Shown: in pieces, positions 13,301 to 13,324 of the stretch
Layout: every line of letters starts with the position of its first letter
Numbering within the stretch: position 1 is the first letter of the stretch
Source of the DNA: Caulobacteraceae bacterium UBA5005
Lineage (GTDB): Bacteria; Pseudomonadota; Alphaproteobacteria; Caulobacterales; Caulobacteraceae
DNA length: 13,324 nucleotides
Direction of reading: 5' to 3'
Assembly: GCA_002398405.1 (NCBI GenBank)
Contig: DGYN01000136.1
Coordinates: 29,870-43,193 of the forward strand
Program-made: the position numbers and the translations under genes
The notes under the pieces: generated by a model
Told to the model about the DNA's origin: nothing
The model's input: only the letters and a program-made list of their open reading frames with translations
Database searches by the model: none

Positions 13301-13324
13301 TTACTCGATGATCTTGGAGACGAC
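13301..13324 (-). CDS. tuf: 3' end of elongation factor Tu gene (partial)
   Basis: Only the last seven codons and the TAA stop lie in the window, reading VVSKIIE on the minus strand. This matches the C-terminus of alphaproteobacterial EF-Tu (usually GAGVVSKIIE), which delivers aminoacyl-tRNA to the ribosome. The strong terminator directly downstream means this tuf copy ends its transcript. That differs from a str-operon copy followed by rpsJ, so it may be the second tuf copy. Seven residues are little evidence, but the ending is characteristic. Confidence 0.7.
   Translation of the reverse strand, partial: VVSKIIE

Noticed and set aside
1..13324. CRISPR array, tRNA/rRNA genes, transposase or prophage genes
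   Set aside because: No regularly spaced repeats, cloverleaf-like sequences or recombinase/transposase motifs were seen on reading both strands.

Overview
The window is high-GC alphaproteobacterial DNA, most likely from a Caulobacteraceae member (Caulobacter, Phenylobacterium or Brevundimonas type). The strongest marker is fliX, a Caulobacter-type flagellar assembly regulator. It lies divergent to flgI and next to a rod-binding CheL/FlgJ-like gene and a FlbY-like gene. DksA also has the alphaproteobacterial form that lacks most zinc-ligand cysteines.

Layout, left to right. (1) 27-3381, minus: a three-gene overlapping operon with two paralogous secreted ApbE-DUF2271 fusion proteins flanking a PepSY-type three-helix membrane protein. 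It looks like a periplasmic flavin/redox module. A 17-bp perfect dyad (3446-3462) resembling a tet-type operator lies just upstream. (2) 3441-5596, minus: glutamine-dependent NAD+ synthase and dksA, with a plausible sigma70-type promoter and a 14-bp palindrome upstream of dksA. (3) 5711-8186: a flagellar module. fliX (minus) is divergent from flgI-cheL-flbY (plus, overlapping stops and starts). The shared intergenic region carries a sigma54 -24/-12 element, a full IHF consensus match, a GGCA-N5-TGCC dyad about 100 bp upstream of the predicted start site, a CtrA-like half site and a GANTC methylation site. (4) 8214-9833, plus: a membrane-anchored FMN/3Fe-4S protein related to the glutamate synthase catalytic domain, convergent with the next operon (the stop codons overlap). 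(5) 9830-12403, minus: a GNAT/CelD-type acyltransferase, a JmjC/cupin-like putative oxygenase and a small secreted protein. This operon is preceded by an exact TGGCAC-N5-TTGC sigma54 promoter flanked by 9-bp direct repeats. (6) 12516-13019, minus: a lipoprotein. Then come a 151-bp intergenic palindromic repeat with 12-bp perfect terminal inverted repeats, a rho-independent terminator, and the last seven codons of a gene that matches the EF-Tu C-terminus.

The flagellar genes form a classic Caulobacter hierarchy locus: FliX couples basal-body assembly to FlbD/sigma54 transcription, and FlgI builds the P ring. The least explained parts are the sigma54-driven acyltransferase/JmjC operon and the duplicated ApbE-DUF2271/PepSY operon. 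In the latter, one ApbE copy has lost about 60 residues of its domain.
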